From positions 930,001 through 994,000 of the forward strand of contig NZ_PTJC01000006.1 of the NCBI RefSeq assembly GCF_002934605.1: DNA of 64,000 nucleotides. Direction: 5' to 3'. Below are positions 49,909 through 59,319 of the stretch, in pieces (the first letter of the stretch is position 1; every line of letters begins with the position of its first letter). A program made the position numbers and the translations under genes. The stretch is from Neolewinella xylanilytica. GTDB taxonomy: Bacteria > Bacteroidota > Bacteroidia > Chitinophagales > Saprospiraceae. The notes under the pieces are model-generated. The model was not told where the DNA came from. It did no database searches and saw only the letters and a program-made list of their open reading frames with translations.

Positions 49909-50697
49909 CTAGTTGTCGTTCTGGAGGCCCGCTGCCTTTCGGGTTAGCGCCGCAAAATCATCGAGGCTCACCTGTTCCGGGCGGCGCTCGAACAGTGCGT
50001 CGTCGGCCATCGCCTCGGCCGGGAAAATGGATTTGAGGCTGTTGCGGAGCATTTTCCGCCGCTTGCCGAAGGCGGATTTGACCACGTGCTTGAAGAGTCC
50101 GTAGTGTTCGTCGGCGATCAGGGGCTCTTCCCGGCGCACCAAGCGGATCACGGCACTTTCCACCCGGGGGGGCGGGGCGAAGTTCCCCCGGCTCACGTTG
50201 AGCAGCAGGGAGGGCTCGTAGCGCGACTGCACCAGCACGCCGATCACGCCATAGGTCTTGGTACCGTGCCCGACGATCACCCGGTCGGCCACTTCTTTCT
50301 GGAACATGCCGACCATCTCCGGGATCAGCGTATAATTGTCGAGCAGCTTGATGAGGATCTGGCTGGAGATATTGTAGGGGAAGTTGCCGATCAGCCCGAA
50401 GGCTTGTCCGGCGAACACCTCCTGCAGCCGCAACTTTAGGAAATCTCCTTCTAGGATGTCATCGGCCAGCTGCGGGTAGTGGGTGTTCAGGTACGCTACC
50501 ATGTCGCGGTCCGCTTCGGCTACCTTGAGGTGGAAGGCGCTCTCCCGTTCCAGTAAGTACTTGGTGAGCATGCCCTGGCCGGGGCCGACTTCCAGGGCAT
50601 GATCGTACGTATCGGTGAGGGTGAGCGCTTCGGCGATCTGCCGGGCGTAGTGCTCGTTGGTAAGGAAATGTTGACCGTAGGACTTCTTGGCGCGCAT
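49909..50697 (-). CDS. rsmA: 16S rRNA dimethyladenosine transferase RsmA (KsgA)
   Basis: Read from the ATG at 50697 the enzyme has 262 residues, the normal KsgA length. It dimethylates A1518 and A1519 of 16S rRNA late in 30S assembly. Motifs are KSYGQHFLTNEHYARQIAEA, EVGPGQGMLTKYLL and the catalytic NFPYNIS. Upstream in-frame codons to 50811 encode arginine-rich non-conserved sequence and overlap the divergent gene, so they were not used. Confidence 0.94.
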   Translation of the reverse strand: MRAKKSYGQHFLTNEHYARQIAEALTLTDTYDHALEVGPGQGMLTKYLLERESAFHLKVAEADRDMVAYLNTHYPQLADDILEGDFLKLRLQEVFAGQAFGLIGNFPYNISSQILIKLLDNYTLIPEMVGMFQKEVADRVIVGHGTKTYGVIGVLVQSRYEPSLLLNVSRGNFAPPPRVESAVIRLVRREEPLIADEHYGLFKHVVKSAFGKRRKMLRNSLKSIFPAEAMADDALFERRPEQVSLDDFAALTRKAAGLQNDN

Positions 50698-50791
50698 CTT
50701 GCGAAGGTACAATGGAGGAAGTTCGTGGGCTTTATCCCCTCCCGCGCCCCGACGCAACGAACCTCTGCCGCGTCCCGCTCTATTTAGCAGT

Positions 50792-51724
50792 ATGAAGGAT
50801 ACGTATTTCATTCCCTGCGACGCCCACGAGGGCTGCGTGTGGGTCGCCAGCCAGCACCGCCTCTATTTTTCCACCACCAAAAAGCTGGAGGAAACCCGCG
50901 TCGACCTGATGTACCTGGATTTCAGCGCCTTCGACCTGGCGCGCGACGGCGATTGGTCGGCCCGCCTCGATAGGCAATCCGTGCAGGGGTTGGAAGCCCA
51001 AACCTGGATCCGCGACGCGAACATGGCCAACAGCCTTTGCCTGACCAACGACGGGCTGGCCCTCCTCGTTGCCGAACAGGGTAGTCAGGAGCGGGCGGCC
51101 TGCATCTCCCGCATCGAGTTCGCGGACCGGCAGCGCACCGTGGTCTTCGACCAGTACGGCGGCATGCCGCTCAACAGTCCGAATAAGGTGATCCAGAGCC
51201 GGGTGGGCCACGTGATCGTCAGCGACCCCGACTATGGCTTTCGGCAGGGCTTCCGGCCGCCGCCTTCCCTCGAGCCCCAGCTTTACGTATTACCTAAGAA
51301 CGGCGATCCGGTAGCCTACCGGGGGGAGCTGGAAATGCCCCACGGCCTGGCGCTCAGTCCCGACGAACGTACTCTTTTCGTAACGGATACCAGCGACGAC
51401 GGTGCCCACGACGCCGTCGACCTCGATCGCCGCCACCGGGTGTACGCCCTCGATTTCGACCCCGCTAAGGGGACCATTCTGGGCAACCACCGCTATGCCT
51501 TCTCCACCGACGAGGGGGTGCCGGACGGTAGCCAAACCACCGAGGATTCGCTACTGGTCGGCGGCGGAGACGGCGTCTACGTTGCCGATCTAGACGGACA
51601 GTTGCGTGGCAAGATCAAACTGGACCGCACGGCGGTAAACCTGGCGGTCGTCTACGATCACCTGTTCGTTACGGCCGACGAAGGGGTTTACCTCATTTTG
51701 AATTGGAAGCAGCGGGTTGGCTGA
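50792..51724 (+). CDS. SMP-30/gluconolactonase-like beta-propeller protein
   Basis: Read from the ATG at 50792 the protein has 310 residues. It shows repeated propeller strands and the SMP-30 type segments SPNKVIQSRVGHVIVSDPDYG (like N-D-x-x-x-x-G-x-x-W-F-T-D), MPHGLALSPDERTLFVTDT and GVPDGSQTTEDSLLVGGGDGV. Family members are metal-dependent lactonases. No signal peptide, so cytoplasmic. It diverges from rsmA with 94 bp between starts and overlaps the convergent M20 gene by 32 bp. Confidence 0.85.
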   Translation: MKDTYFIPCDAHEGCVWVASQHRLYFSTTKKLEETRVDLMYLDFSAFDLARDGDWSARLDRQSVQGLEAQTWIRDANMANSLCLTNDGLALLVAEQGSQERAACISRIEFADRQRTVVFDQYGGMPLNSPNKVIQSRVGHVIVSDPDYGFRQGFRPPPSLEPQLYVLPKNGDPVAYRGELEMPHGLALSPDERTLFVTDTSDDGAHDAVDLDRRHRVYALDFDPAKGTILGNHRYAFSTDEGVPDGSQTTEDSLLVGGGDGVYVADLDGQLRGKIKLDRTAVNLAVVYDHLFVTADEGVYLILNWKQRVG

Positions 51725-52889
51725 GTCGCTCCATCGCCAGCCACGCCAGTAAGGAACTGCCCGTCTGGAGACAGGCTTCGTCCACGTCGAAGGTATCCGT
51801 ATGCACGGGGGAGGGGCTGCCGACCCCCAAGCGGTAAAAACAGGCGGGCACGTGGTGGGTGTAAAAGGCGAAGTCTTCCCCCGTCATGCGGATGGGTAGA
51901 TCAACCACTTTTTCGGCCCCGAGTAACTCCCGGGCCGCCGACTGCGCCCAGTGGGTGAGGGGTTCGTCGTTTTTCAGGAAGGGGTAGCCGTGGCGTATTT
52001 CCAGTTCCGCGCTTCCCCCCAGGGCGGCGGCAATGCCTTCGACGGTGCGCCGTAGTCGTTGGTGCAGTTCCTTCCGCCAGCTTTCATCGAGGGTCCGGAG
52101 AGTTCCCTCTAAGCGGACGGCGTTCGGGATGACGTTTGTTGCCCCGCCCTCGCTTTCGATCTTGCCGAAAGTGAGCACCACCGGCAGGGTAGGGTCGCTC
52201 TCGCGGCTGATCAGCTGCTGTAGGGCGGTGATCGCCTGGGCGGTAATGACGATGGGGTCGACCGACTGATGCGGCATGGCACCGTGCCCGCCGCGGCCGC
52301 GCACCGTCAGGAAGAGTTCGTCGGTACTGGCCATATAGATCCCCGGTCGGAAGCCGACGGTGCCGGCCGGCAGGGGAGGATGCACGTGCTGACCGAAGAT
52401 GGCGGCCGGAACGGGATCCTGGAGAGCGCCGTCGCGGATCATCAGCGTAGCGCCGCCGGGCAATTTCTCTTCGCCGGGCTGAAAGAGCAGCCGGACCGTT
52501 CCCTTCAGTTCGTCACGCACGCCGGCAAGGATGCGTGCCGCACCCAGCAGGGATGCCGTGTGGACGTCGTGGCCGCAGGCGTGCATGATTCCGGCTTTGG
52601 TAGACCGGTAGGCCACGTCGTTGGCCTCCTGAATGGGGAGGGCGTCCATGTCGGCGCGCAGGGCCAGGGTGGGGCCGGAGCCGCCCCCGATTTCCGCCAC
52701 GAGGCCGGTACCCGCCACGCTGCGGTAGGGGATGCCCATCTCTCCGAGCCGCCCGGCTACGTAGGCCACCGTTTCGTGCTCCTCAAAGCTGAGCTCGGGG
52801 TGAGCGTGCAGGTGACGGCGATCCGTCAGGGTGGCGGGGGCATGTTCTTCGGCCAGGTCGCGAACACGGGAGCGGAGTTCTTTGGACAC
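51693..52889 (-). CDS. M20-family amidohydrolase (N-acyl amino acid amidohydrolase)
   Basis: Read from the GTG at 52889 the enzyme has 398 residues. Metal-binding motifs are ALRADMDALPIQE and HACGHDVHTASLLGAA; the catalytic base lies in LFQPGEEKLPGGATLMI. It matches the hippurate hydrolase/AmiD-like (IAA-Leu hydrolase) branch, which removes acyl groups from amino acids. An open frame reaches 53249, but the added residues are not conserved. Its end overlaps the SMP-30-like gene by 32 bp. Confidence 0.9.
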   Translation of the reverse strand: MSKELRSRVRDLAEEHAPATLTDRRHLHAHPELSFEEHETVAYVAGRLGEMGIPYRSVAGTGLVAEIGGGSGPTLALRADMDALPIQEANDVAYRSTKAGIMHACGHDVHTASLLGAARILAGVRDELKGTVRLLFQPGEEKLPGGATLMIRDGALQDPVPAAIFGQHVHPPLPAGTVGFRPGIYMASTDELFLTVRGRGGHGAMPHQSVDPIVITAQAITALQQLISRESDPTLPVVLTFGKIESEGGATNVIPNAVRLEGTLRTLDESWRKELHQRLRRTVEGIAAALGGSAELEIRHGYPFLKNDEPLTHWAQSAARELLGAEKVVDLPIRMTGEDFAFYTHHVPACFYRLGVGSPSPVHTDTFDVDEACLQTGSSLLAWLAMERLSQPAASNSK

Positions 52890-52987
52890 GGTTAGCGGGG
52901 GATTAATTCGGGCGGTAAACCTACGCAATGCATACGTGGCGGATCGGCGTTGATCCGGGCGAGCCTGTCTCAGATCGCTGTAATCGC

Positions 52988-52995
52988 TTATTTTG
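52988..52995 (+). promoter_or_regulatory. Candidate -7 element TTATTTTG before the sorted protein gene
   Basis: TTATTTTG resembles TAnnTTTG with one mismatch, 21 bp before the ATG at 53017. Confidence 0.35.
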
Positions 52996-53016
52996 TATGG
53001 AATACACCGTAGCGTA

Positions 53017-53964
53017 ATGCCTAAACCCAGCCTGTTTTTCTTCCTTTTCGCCCTGCTATCGACGAGCCTGGCTGCCCAGTCTTCGCAAGCCGACAGTTTG
53101 CATGCTGCCAATGTGGCGTTTCTCGATACGTCCGCTGTCTGGAGTATCGGGGGTACGATAGATGAGTACCGCAGTGGAGTGACCCGCATTCGCATAGCAC
53201 CGGACAGTAACGAGATCAATGGCGTCTGGTACCAAAATATACAGGTCAACGTCCTGGAGGATAGTGTTGGCTACGTCGGCAGCGCCTACTTTCTACGGGA
53301 AGCCGACGGCCGGGTTTTCATCGTGGATACTACTCCCGAAGCCGGCATGCCCAGCGGGCAGGAACAAGTATTCTACGATTTTTCTGTAACCGCGGGGGAT
53401 ACGATCCCCCACCCTGAATTGTACGCCGATTTTGGTAGATACTCCAATAGTGGATACGTAGAAAGCATTGATTCCGTCCGGCTAGCGGATGGGACATGGC
53501 GGAAACGCTACCAACTTCTTTGTAAACAGCCGGGGTCGGCACCTAGAAGCAGAATCGATACCTGGATCGAGGGTATCGGGAGTGTCTATGGATTTATGAA
53601 ACCGGCCTGGAGTTGCGTTGTAGATGCGGGCCCCGCGGTCCTGATATGTTATGCCCGAGGCGGAGAGGTCTTGTTCCGAAGCCTAGATGACTGCAATGAG
53701 TTTACTGTATCCGTGGCCTCTGGTGAAGCTCCTTCCCCCATCAGGCTATACCCCAATCCAACCACCGGGGTCATTGAATTCCCCGCTTTGTCAGCCGGGA
53801 GGGTGGCGGTATCGGTTTTCGACGGTCAGGGCCGCCTGGTTGTGCAGGAAACCATACGGGAGAATCGATTGGACCTGAGCGGCCTGCGACCGGGACTCTA
53901 CCACCTTTATCTACTTACGGATGCCGGGGAGCGCTCAACCGGTAGGGTTATCCTCATCCGATGA
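53017..53964 (+). CDS. Type IX-sorted secreted protein of unknown function
   Basis: Read from the ATG at 53017 the protein has 315 residues: a signal peptide (MPKPSLFFFLFALLSTSLAAQ), a beta-rich central part with few motifs, and a type IX sorting domain starting IRLYPNPTTGVIEFPA and ending RSTGRVILIR. Such proteins are exported across the outer membrane and often attached to the surface. No catalytic motif was seen. The last 30 bp overlap the convergent endonuclease V gene. Confidence 0.85.
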   Translation: MPKPSLFFFLFALLSTSLAAQSSQADSLHAANVAFLDTSAVWSIGGTIDEYRSGVTRIRIAPDSNEINGVWYQNIQVNVLEDSVGYVGSAYFLREADGRVFIVDTTPEAGMPSGQEQVFYDFSVTAGDTIPHPELYADFGRYSNSGYVESIDSVRLADGTWRKRYQLLCKQPGSAPRSRIDTWIEGIGSVYGFMKPAWSCVVDAGPAVLICYARGGEVLFRSLDDCNEFTVSVASGEAPSPIRLYPNPTTGVIEFPALSAGRVAVSVFDGQGRLVVQETIRENRLDLSGLRPGLYHLYLLTDAGERSTGRVILIR

Positions 53965-54645
53965 TTCGGCGGTTTCCCTACGCCGAAATTCATTGACCAC
54001 TTCGTGCGCCCGTCGCGTCGGCTCCGGTAGTTTGTAGCCCCGCAGGCAGTGGCGGGCGATCGCCAGGGCGCTTTCCGGATCCAGCAGGTGGCCCGGTGAG
54101 ATGTAAACCGGGTTGCTCCGTAGCCGGGAGCGCAGCGCGTAGCCCAGCAATTCTTCTTTATCCATGATGGGGCTCACGGATCCCGCTTCCTTACCTACCG
54201 GCGCAATCCGACCGGTCAGTACCTTTTTCGCGCAGCCCAGGGTAGGGGAGTCGGTCACCAGCCCGAAGTGGGTGGCAATGCCCATGCGGCGGGGGTGGGC
54301 GATACCGTGGCCGTCGACCATCGTGACGTCCGGTTTGGTTGCCAGCTTGGCCCAGGCCTTCAGCAGGGTAGGGATTTCGCGAAAGGAGAGCAGGCCGGGA
54401 ATGTAGGGAAAGGTGACGGTTTCGGTGTGGAAGGCCGTTTCCACGACTTCCAAGGTGGCATAGTCCAGCACCACAATTCCGGCATAGAATACATCGGAGT
54501 ACAGATTGAAGGAGATGTCCGCTCCCCCGATGAACCGAATCGGTTTATCGAGTGGCTGCAACCGGATACGGGTGCGCAACTCGCGCTGCAGCTCGACGGC
54601 GTCTTTCGGATCAAGTTGCCAGGAGTGTTCGAGCGACTCGGCCAT
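53935..54645 (-). CDS. nfi: Endonuclease V
   Basis: The enzyme (236 residues from the ATG at 54645; GTG at 54651 also possible) cuts DNA one nucleotide 3' of deoxyinosine. Motifs are IGGADISFNL with the catalytic Asp, FPYIPGLLSFREIPTLL and VDGHGIAHPRRMGIATHFG, all typical of Nfi. It lies 6 bp after the end of the HEAT-cyclophilin gene on the same strand. C-terminal YKLPEPTRRAHEVVNEFRR is also conserved. Confidence 0.94.
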   Translation of the reverse strand: MAESLEHSWQLDPKDAVELQRELRTRIRLQPLDKPIRFIGGADISFNLYSDVFYAGIVVLDYATLEVVETAFHTETVTFPYIPGLLSFREIPTLLKAWAKLATKPDVTMVDGHGIAHPRRMGIATHFGLVTDSPTLGCAKKVLTGRIAPVGKEAGSVSPIMDKEELLGYALRSRLRSNPVYISPGHLLDPESALAIARHCLRGYKLPEPTRRAHEVVNEFRRRETAESSDEDNPTG

Positions 54646-54651
54646 GGGCAC

Positions 54652-56649
54652 TTATCGAAGGCTGATGCGGTTGATGGGACTGCCGGGCACCAGCCGGTCC
54701 ACGACTTCCTGTCCTTCGATCACCTCGCCGAAGATGGTGTATTTCCCGTCCAGGTGAGGGGTGGGGCGATGGGTGATGAAAAATTGAACCCCTTCGGTGT
54801 CCTTTCCCGCGCTGGCCATGCCGACCAAGCCGGGCCGGTCCCAGTGCACCATAGGCGTTTCGGTCCGAACGGTAAAGTCTTCGGCGCCCATCCCATCGCC
54901 GCGGGGCCCGCCGCCCTGGGCTACGAAATTGGGGACGACCCGGTGGAAGCGCTTATCGTCGTAGTAGCCGCCTTCGACCAGTTCGAGAAAACTGGAGACG
55001 GTAGCGGGTGCCTCCTTCGGCCAAAGGCGGATGCGAATGTCGCCTTCGGAAGTAGCCACGTTGACCACCAATTCCGCATCGCCCGAAATGCGGGCCCATT
55101 CTATTTGTCGGACCGATCCGCTTCCTACTTCGGGGACAGCGCCCTCGGTTTGCCGGAGCGCATTCCGGGCGGCCACGACTTCCCGGTAAGCTTCGATCTG
55201 TCGGGGCAGAGTGAAACTTTCGGTAGCGGTATCGAGCCAATCGCTATCGGTGTATACCGGTCGGTAGGTATCCGCCGCGGAAGCGATGGCCAGGGCGGCG
55301 TGGTAGGCCGGACCGTCGTCGGCGCTTGCGATCATTTCCCGGAAATAATTGGCCAGTTCGGAGCGTACCCGCCGGGCACTTCCCCGGAAGAATGCGTCGA
55401 AATCGTCCCGCTCGCTAATGGTCCGCAAGGCTTCCGCGGTCGCCGTACGCTCGACGGGCGATTCCGCTTCGCGGTAGTAAGTATACAGCACGCGGTACAT
55501 CCAGGGAAACTCACCCAGGGCCCGTATGATTTCCGCTCTTGCGTAGGAGTCTACGGCCTGACCATAAGCCGTGCGGAGGGCATTGTTCATCCGGTCGCGG
55601 TAATCGGTAAGGAAAGGGGCCAGGTGGCGGTTAGCCGCGCGGTACATCAGCGTACTAACTTCGTCGGTCAGCTGATCCTCCGCTAGCTGCAGGTAGAAAG
55701 GCGCGTCGGCGGTTTCACCCTGGCTAATAAAATACTCCGCGGCGGTGCGGGCTACCAGGGGGTGTCGGTCCCGCAGGGCTTCGAGCACCGATTCCCTTAC
55801 CGCCGCGTATTCAAACCCCTCCAATGCCCGGAGTACTTCTACCCGCTGGCGCCAATCTTCCGCGGTCTCGTAGTGCCGCAGCAGCCCCGCCCGGGCGGTG
55901 GCGTTGCCGGTACGGCCCAGACTTCGGATGATGCCCATATTGACCTCCGGGTCCGTTTCCCGCCGGAGCAACTCCAGGAGCCGACCCTCGGTGGCGGTAT
56001 CCAACGGGACATCGATGCGGTACAGGTAGTGGGCGGCCGGGCGCCGGAGCGCGGGTGCGGCGAGGGGATCCGTTAGCACGTCCACCACGGTGGCATCGGC
56101 GGCCGGTCCGTGGTGCCCGCGCAGGGCGGCGTAATAGATGCCCCACAGTCTGCCCGCCATCAGGGCGGTGTCGGCAACCGTATAGGTGGTGATCTCGGCC
56201 AGTTGCCGCGCGGTGGCGGCGTCCGCCGATTTCCCGACGGCGGCGAGCACGGTGGCATTAAACGCCGGATAGCGGCCGGTGCGGTCGAAGGCGCGGGCCA
56301 GTGAGCCTGCGGCCCGGGCCGCCCCCGATTGTCCCAGTGCGTAGGCCGCCTCGATCCGCACGGCCATATCGTCGTTGAGGTGGGCGGCAAGGCTGTCGAG
56401 GGTGGCCGGTTGGAGGCTTGGAAAACTACCCAGGGCGCGGGCGGCGAGGTAGCGGTGGCTGGCTTCGGGTGCCGACAGGTAGTGGCGCAGGCTATCTTCC
56501 GCCCGCTCGTTCTGCAGCTCGTAGATTTGTTGCAGCCGGGGATCGGCGAGGTCGATGACCACGGGTTGCTCGACCACCTTCTCGGAGGGGGGGATGCAGG
56601 CGAACAGGCCGTAGGTGAGAACTATTGCGGCTACAAAACGGTAAAGCAT
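54652..56649 (-). CDS. Lipoprotein with HEAT repeats and a C-terminal cyclophilin domain
   Basis: Read from the ATG at 56649 the protein has 665 residues. A lipoprotein signal (MLYRFVAAIVLTYGLFAC) is followed by about 450 residues of HEAT-type helical repeats (ALGSFPSLQPATLDSLAAHL, AAYALGQSGAARAAGSLARA, SLGRTGNATARAGLL). The cyclophilin-type peptidyl-prolyl isomerase domain spans about 515-665, with FHRVVPNFVAQGGGPRGDG and VQFFITHRPTPHLDGKYTIF. It probably assists folding of envelope proteins, with the HEAT part as client or partner platform. The endonuclease V gene follows on the same strand. Confidence 0.9.
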   Translation of the reverse strand: MLYRFVAAIVLTYGLFACIPPSEKVVEQPVVIDLADPRLQQIYELQNERAEDSLRHYLSAPEASHRYLAARALGSFPSLQPATLDSLAAHLNDDMAVRIEAAYALGQSGAARAAGSLARAFDRTGRYPAFNATVLAAVGKSADAATARQLAEITTYTVADTALMAGRLWGIYYAALRGHHGPAADATVVDVLTDPLAAPALRRPAAHYLYRIDVPLDTATEGRLLELLRRETDPEVNMGIIRSLGRTGNATARAGLLRHYETAEDWRQRVEVLRALEGFEYAAVRESVLEALRDRHPLVARTAAEYFISQGETADAPFYLQLAEDQLTDEVSTLMYRAANRHLAPFLTDYRDRMNNALRTAYGQAVDSYARAEIIRALGEFPWMYRVLYTYYREAESPVERTATAEALRTISERDDFDAFFRGSARRVRSELANYFREMIASADDGPAYHAALAIASAADTYRPVYTDSDWLDTATESFTLPRQIEAYREVVAARNALRQTEGAVPEVGSGSVRQIEWARISGDAELVVNVATSEGDIRIRLWPKEAPATVSSFLELVEGGYYDDKRFHRVVPNFVAQGGGPRGDGMGAEDFTVRTETPMVHWDRPGLVGMASAGKDTEGVQFFITHRPTPHLDGKYTIFGEVIEGQEVVDRLVPGSPINRISLR

Positions 56650-56688
56650 GCGGGCTAAGGAATAGATTTCAGAGAAGCTGTAAGATAA

Positions 56689-56696
56689 TACCTTTG
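56689..56696 (+). promoter_or_regulatory. -7 promoter element TACCTTTG for the DUF4293 gene
   Basis: TACCTTTG matches TAnnTTTG exactly and lies 20 bp before the ATG at 56717, in a 67-bp divergent spacer. Confidence 0.65.
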
Positions 56697-56716
56697 CCGC
56701 CCCCAAACCCGCAACG

Positions 56717-57148
56717 ATGATTCAACGCATTCAATCCATTTTTCTGGCGCTCGCCGCTATCTGTTCCTTCGGGCTCTTCGGAACCGACGTCGCCGAGACG
56801 GCCGCCCCGGTGGTATCCAGCGAGGTCTTCGCCGACGCCCAGTTCGACGTATACGACAGCCCGATCCTCATTGGCGGGGTAATCGGCGCGGGTATCGTAC
56901 TATTTCTGGCTATTTTCCTCTTTCGCAACCGTAAATTGCAGATGAATTTGTGCTACGTGGGCATTTTTCTCACGATGGCCTACGCCATTTACGGAGCGCT
57001 GCTGTGGATTCAGGACACCGCCGCCGAGGAAGCCGGCGTGGAACCAGGTGTGACTTTACCCATTTTGGCCGTCTTATTTTCCGTCCTGGCCTCCCGTTAT
57101 ATCCGCAAAGACGAAAAGCTGGTCCGTAGTGCCGATCGATTGCGGTAA
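56717..57148 (+). CDS. DUF4293 family membrane protein
   Basis: The 143-residue protein has four membrane helices and begins with the DUF4293 signature MIQRIQSIFLALAAI. It ends LASRYIRKDEKLVRSADRLR, also conserved in the family. DUF4293 is found almost only in Bacteroidota and has no known activity. It is followed at 66 bp by mscL. Confidence 0.92.
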   Translation: MIQRIQSIFLALAAICSFGLFGTDVAETAAPVVSSEVFADAQFDVYDSPILIGGVIGAGIVLFLAIFLFRNRKLQMNLCYVGIFLTMAYAIYGALLWIQDTAAEEAGVEPGVTLPILAVLFSVLASRYIRKDEKLVRSADRLR

Positions 57149-57214
57149 ACACCGGGTGAAGCAGGGCACATTTTCTCACCCGGAGCCCACCGTGGTTCCA
57201 TCACACCCTGCTTG

Positions 57215-57634
57215 ATGTTAAAAGAGTTTAAGGCCTTCATTATGAAGGGCAACGTGCTCGAACTGGCTACCGCCGTTATTATCGCCGGAGCTTTCGGCGC
57301 CATCGTAACCTCCTTCACCAATGACGTGCTCATGCCCCCGATCGGCTTAGCCCTCGGAGGAGCTGATTTTTCCGAGCTCGCCATCGAGTTATCGGAACCT
57401 GTGATCGACGCTCAGGGAAATGTATTGGAAGAAGGTGCCGCAATCCGCTATGGCCGTTTTATCCAGACCGTCATCGACTTTCTGATTATCGCCTTCATCA
57501 TCTTCATTCTCCTACGCAGCTACAACCGGTTGACCGCCGTGCCCGTACCCAAAGCACCCGCACCCGATCCAGGCCCTTCGGAGAAGGACATCCTCATCCA
57601 GATTCGCGATCAGCTGGCCAAGCGTCCGTTGTAA
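57215..57634 (+). CDS. mscL: Large-conductance mechanosensitive channel MscL
   Basis: The 139-residue protein has the MscL layout: an N-terminal amphipathic MLKEFKAFIMKGNVLELATA, TM1 with VIIAGAFGAIVTSFTNDVLMPP, a periplasmic loop (about 55-85), TM2 (FIQTVIDFLIIAFIIFILLR) and a cytoplasmic helix (SEKDILIQIRDQLAKR). It opens under osmotic down-shock. Start ATG at 57215 is preferred to TTG at 57212. A proline-rich linker precedes the final helix. Confidence 0.95.
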   Translation: MLKEFKAFIMKGNVLELATAVIIAGAFGAIVTSFTNDVLMPPIGLALGGADFSELAIELSEPVIDAQGNVLEEGAAIRYGRFIQTVIDFLIIAFIIFILLRSYNRLTAVPVPKAPAPDPGPSEKDILIQIRDQLAKRPL

Positions 57635-57636
57635 GT

Positions 57637-57693
57637 GGGTAGTGTGGAGGGGGTAGTCGTACGTACTACGAACTACCCCCTTCCATACTACCC
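57637..57693. terminator. Bidirectional hairpin terminator between mscL and the RNase G gene
   Basis: Arms of about 21 bp (57637-57657 and 57672-57693) pair with one bulge and one mismatch around a palindromic loop (CGTACGTACTACGA). It lies between the stops of two convergent genes and could act for both. Confidence 0.8.
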
Positions 57694-57694
57694 C

Positions 57695-59248
57695 CTAACT
57701 CTGCAGCTTAATCTCATCGTCCTTGCTGTCGTAGAACTTGAAGGTGGTGATGGGGAAGTCGTTGTCGGATTGAATGTCCAGCCAGCGGTAATGTTTCATG
57801 TACCACTTCATCTGGGCGCTCGGTAGTCCCCGCTTGAGGTAAGCGGAAATGTAGGGGTGAACCTTTAGCTTCAGTTTGGCCTTGGGCCGCGCTTCCATGA
57901 TGAAATTCAGGTCGCGCTCGATCTCGTCCGTCAGGAGGATGGTGGCATTGACTTTACCCGTACCGTTACAGGTGGGGCATTTCTCCGCGGTGGTGATCTT
58001 GACCTCGGGGCGGACGCGCTGACGGGTTATCTGCATCAGCCCGAACTTGCTCAATGGCAGGATGGTGTGCTGGGCGCGATCGTTCTTCATCGCGTTCCGC
58101 ATCGTTTGCGCGAGCTTTTTGCGGTGCTCGGCGTCGCGCATATCGATGAAGTCGATCACGATGATGCCACCGATGTCGCGTAGCCGGAGCTGCCGGGCGA
58201 TTTCTTCGGCCGCTTCCAGGTTGATCTTGAGTACCGCCTCCGTTTGGTTCTGGCTGGGCATTTTATTGCCGCTATTCACGTCGATGGTGTGCATGGCCTC
58301 GGTGTGCTCGATCACGATGTAGGCCCCACTGGCCATGGTCGCGGTCTTGCCGAAGCTGCTTTTAATCTGCTTGGTTACACCGTGGGTGTCGAAAATCGGC
58401 TTGCTAGACTTATGGAACTGAACCAGATTAGGCCGGTCCTTAGCGATATCCTTGACGTAGTCCTTGATCGTTTCGTACAGACTTTTGTCGTCCACTACGA
58501 TCTTGGTGAAGTCGGGGGTCAGTAAGTCCCGCAGCAGCCCGGTGGTTTTGTCTACCTCACTGAGCAGTTTTGCCGGCGGGGTGGCGTCCTTTGCACCGTC
58601 GACGATGGTTTGCCACTTTTCGAGCAGGTTATCCATCTCCTCCAGCAGCTCACCGACGCCCTTTCCTTCTGCGGCGGTACGTACAATGACGCCGAAGTTC
58701 TCGGGCCGGATACTTTCCACGAGGAGCTGCAAGCGCTTGCGCTCCTCGCTGGTGCTGATCTTCTTGGATACCGCGACCGCTTCGCTAAAGGGCGTAATCA
58801 CCAGGTAGCGCCCGGGAATGGTGATTTCACAACTCAGGCGGGGTCCCTTGGTGCTGATGGGTTCCTTCAGCACCTGGGTGAGCACCACCTGCTTTTTCGT
58901 GAAGACCTCGTCGATCTTTCCGGTCTTGACGATCTCCGGCTCGTGGGATACGTTCTCGAGCTTATGGGTCTTCAACTTTCCCTTGACGGCCTGTTCGGCG
59001 TATTTCTGGAGGGTCTTCACTTTCGGGCCGAGATCCGTATAGTGTAGGAAGGCGTCTTTTTTATGGCCTATGTCAACAAAGGCGGCATTAAGGGGAGCCG
59101 TGACGCGCTTGACACGCCCTAGGAACACATCCCCTACGGTGAATTGGTCGGTGGATCGCTGTCGATGAATTTCCACCAGTTTTCCGTCTTCCAGCAGGGC
59201 AACTTCAACTTCCTTGCCCGTGCTCGAGACGATCATTTCTTTTTCCAC
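57695..59248 (-). CDS. rng: Ribonuclease E/G family endoribonuclease
   Basis: The 517-residue protein is of RNase G size and lacks the long RNase E scaffold tail. An S1 domain (about 38-125; VGDVFLGRVKRVTAPLNAAF and DAFLHYTDLG) precedes the RNase H-like catalytic region with the metal-binding Asp in DVNSGNK and IIVIDFIDMRDAEHRKK. CPTCNGTGKV is the zinc-link. It takes part in rRNA maturation and mRNA decay. It has the 31-residue COX24-like gene 410 bp upstream on the same strand. Confidence 0.93.
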   Translation of the reverse strand: MEKEMIVSSTGKEVEVALLEDGKLVEIHRQRSTDQFTVGDVFLGRVKRVTAPLNAAFVDIGHKKDAFLHYTDLGPKVKTLQKYAEQAVKGKLKTHKLENVSHEPEIVKTGKIDEVFTKKQVVLTQVLKEPISTKGPRLSCEITIPGRYLVITPFSEAVAVSKKISTSEERKRLQLLVESIRPENFGVIVRTAAEGKGVGELLEEMDNLLEKWQTIVDGAKDATPPAKLLSEVDKTTGLLRDLLTPDFTKIVVDDKSLYETIKDYVKDIAKDRPNLVQFHKSSKPIFDTHGVTKQIKSSFGKTATMASGAYIVIEHTEAMHTIDVNSGNKMPSQNQTEAVLKINLEAAEEIARQLRLRDIGGIIVIDFIDMRDAEHRKKLAQTMRNAMKNDRAQHTILPLSKFGLMQITRQRVRPEVKITTAEKCPTCNGTGKVNATILLTDEIERDLNFIMEARPKAKLKLKVHPYISAYLKRGLPSAQMKWYMKHYRWLDIQSDNDFPITTFKFYDSKDDEIKLQS

Positions 59249-59319
59249 TGTTCAACAGGGTTACGTAGATACACGAATTCCCCCCGCCGGGTATTGTTGG
59301 CGGAGGGATGCGGGTGCAT

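Noticed and set aside
54268-55686. 472-residue open frame on the plus strand
   Set aside because: Lies fully opposite the endonuclease V and HEAT-cyclophilin genes; composition is that of antisense GC-rich DNA with no domain.
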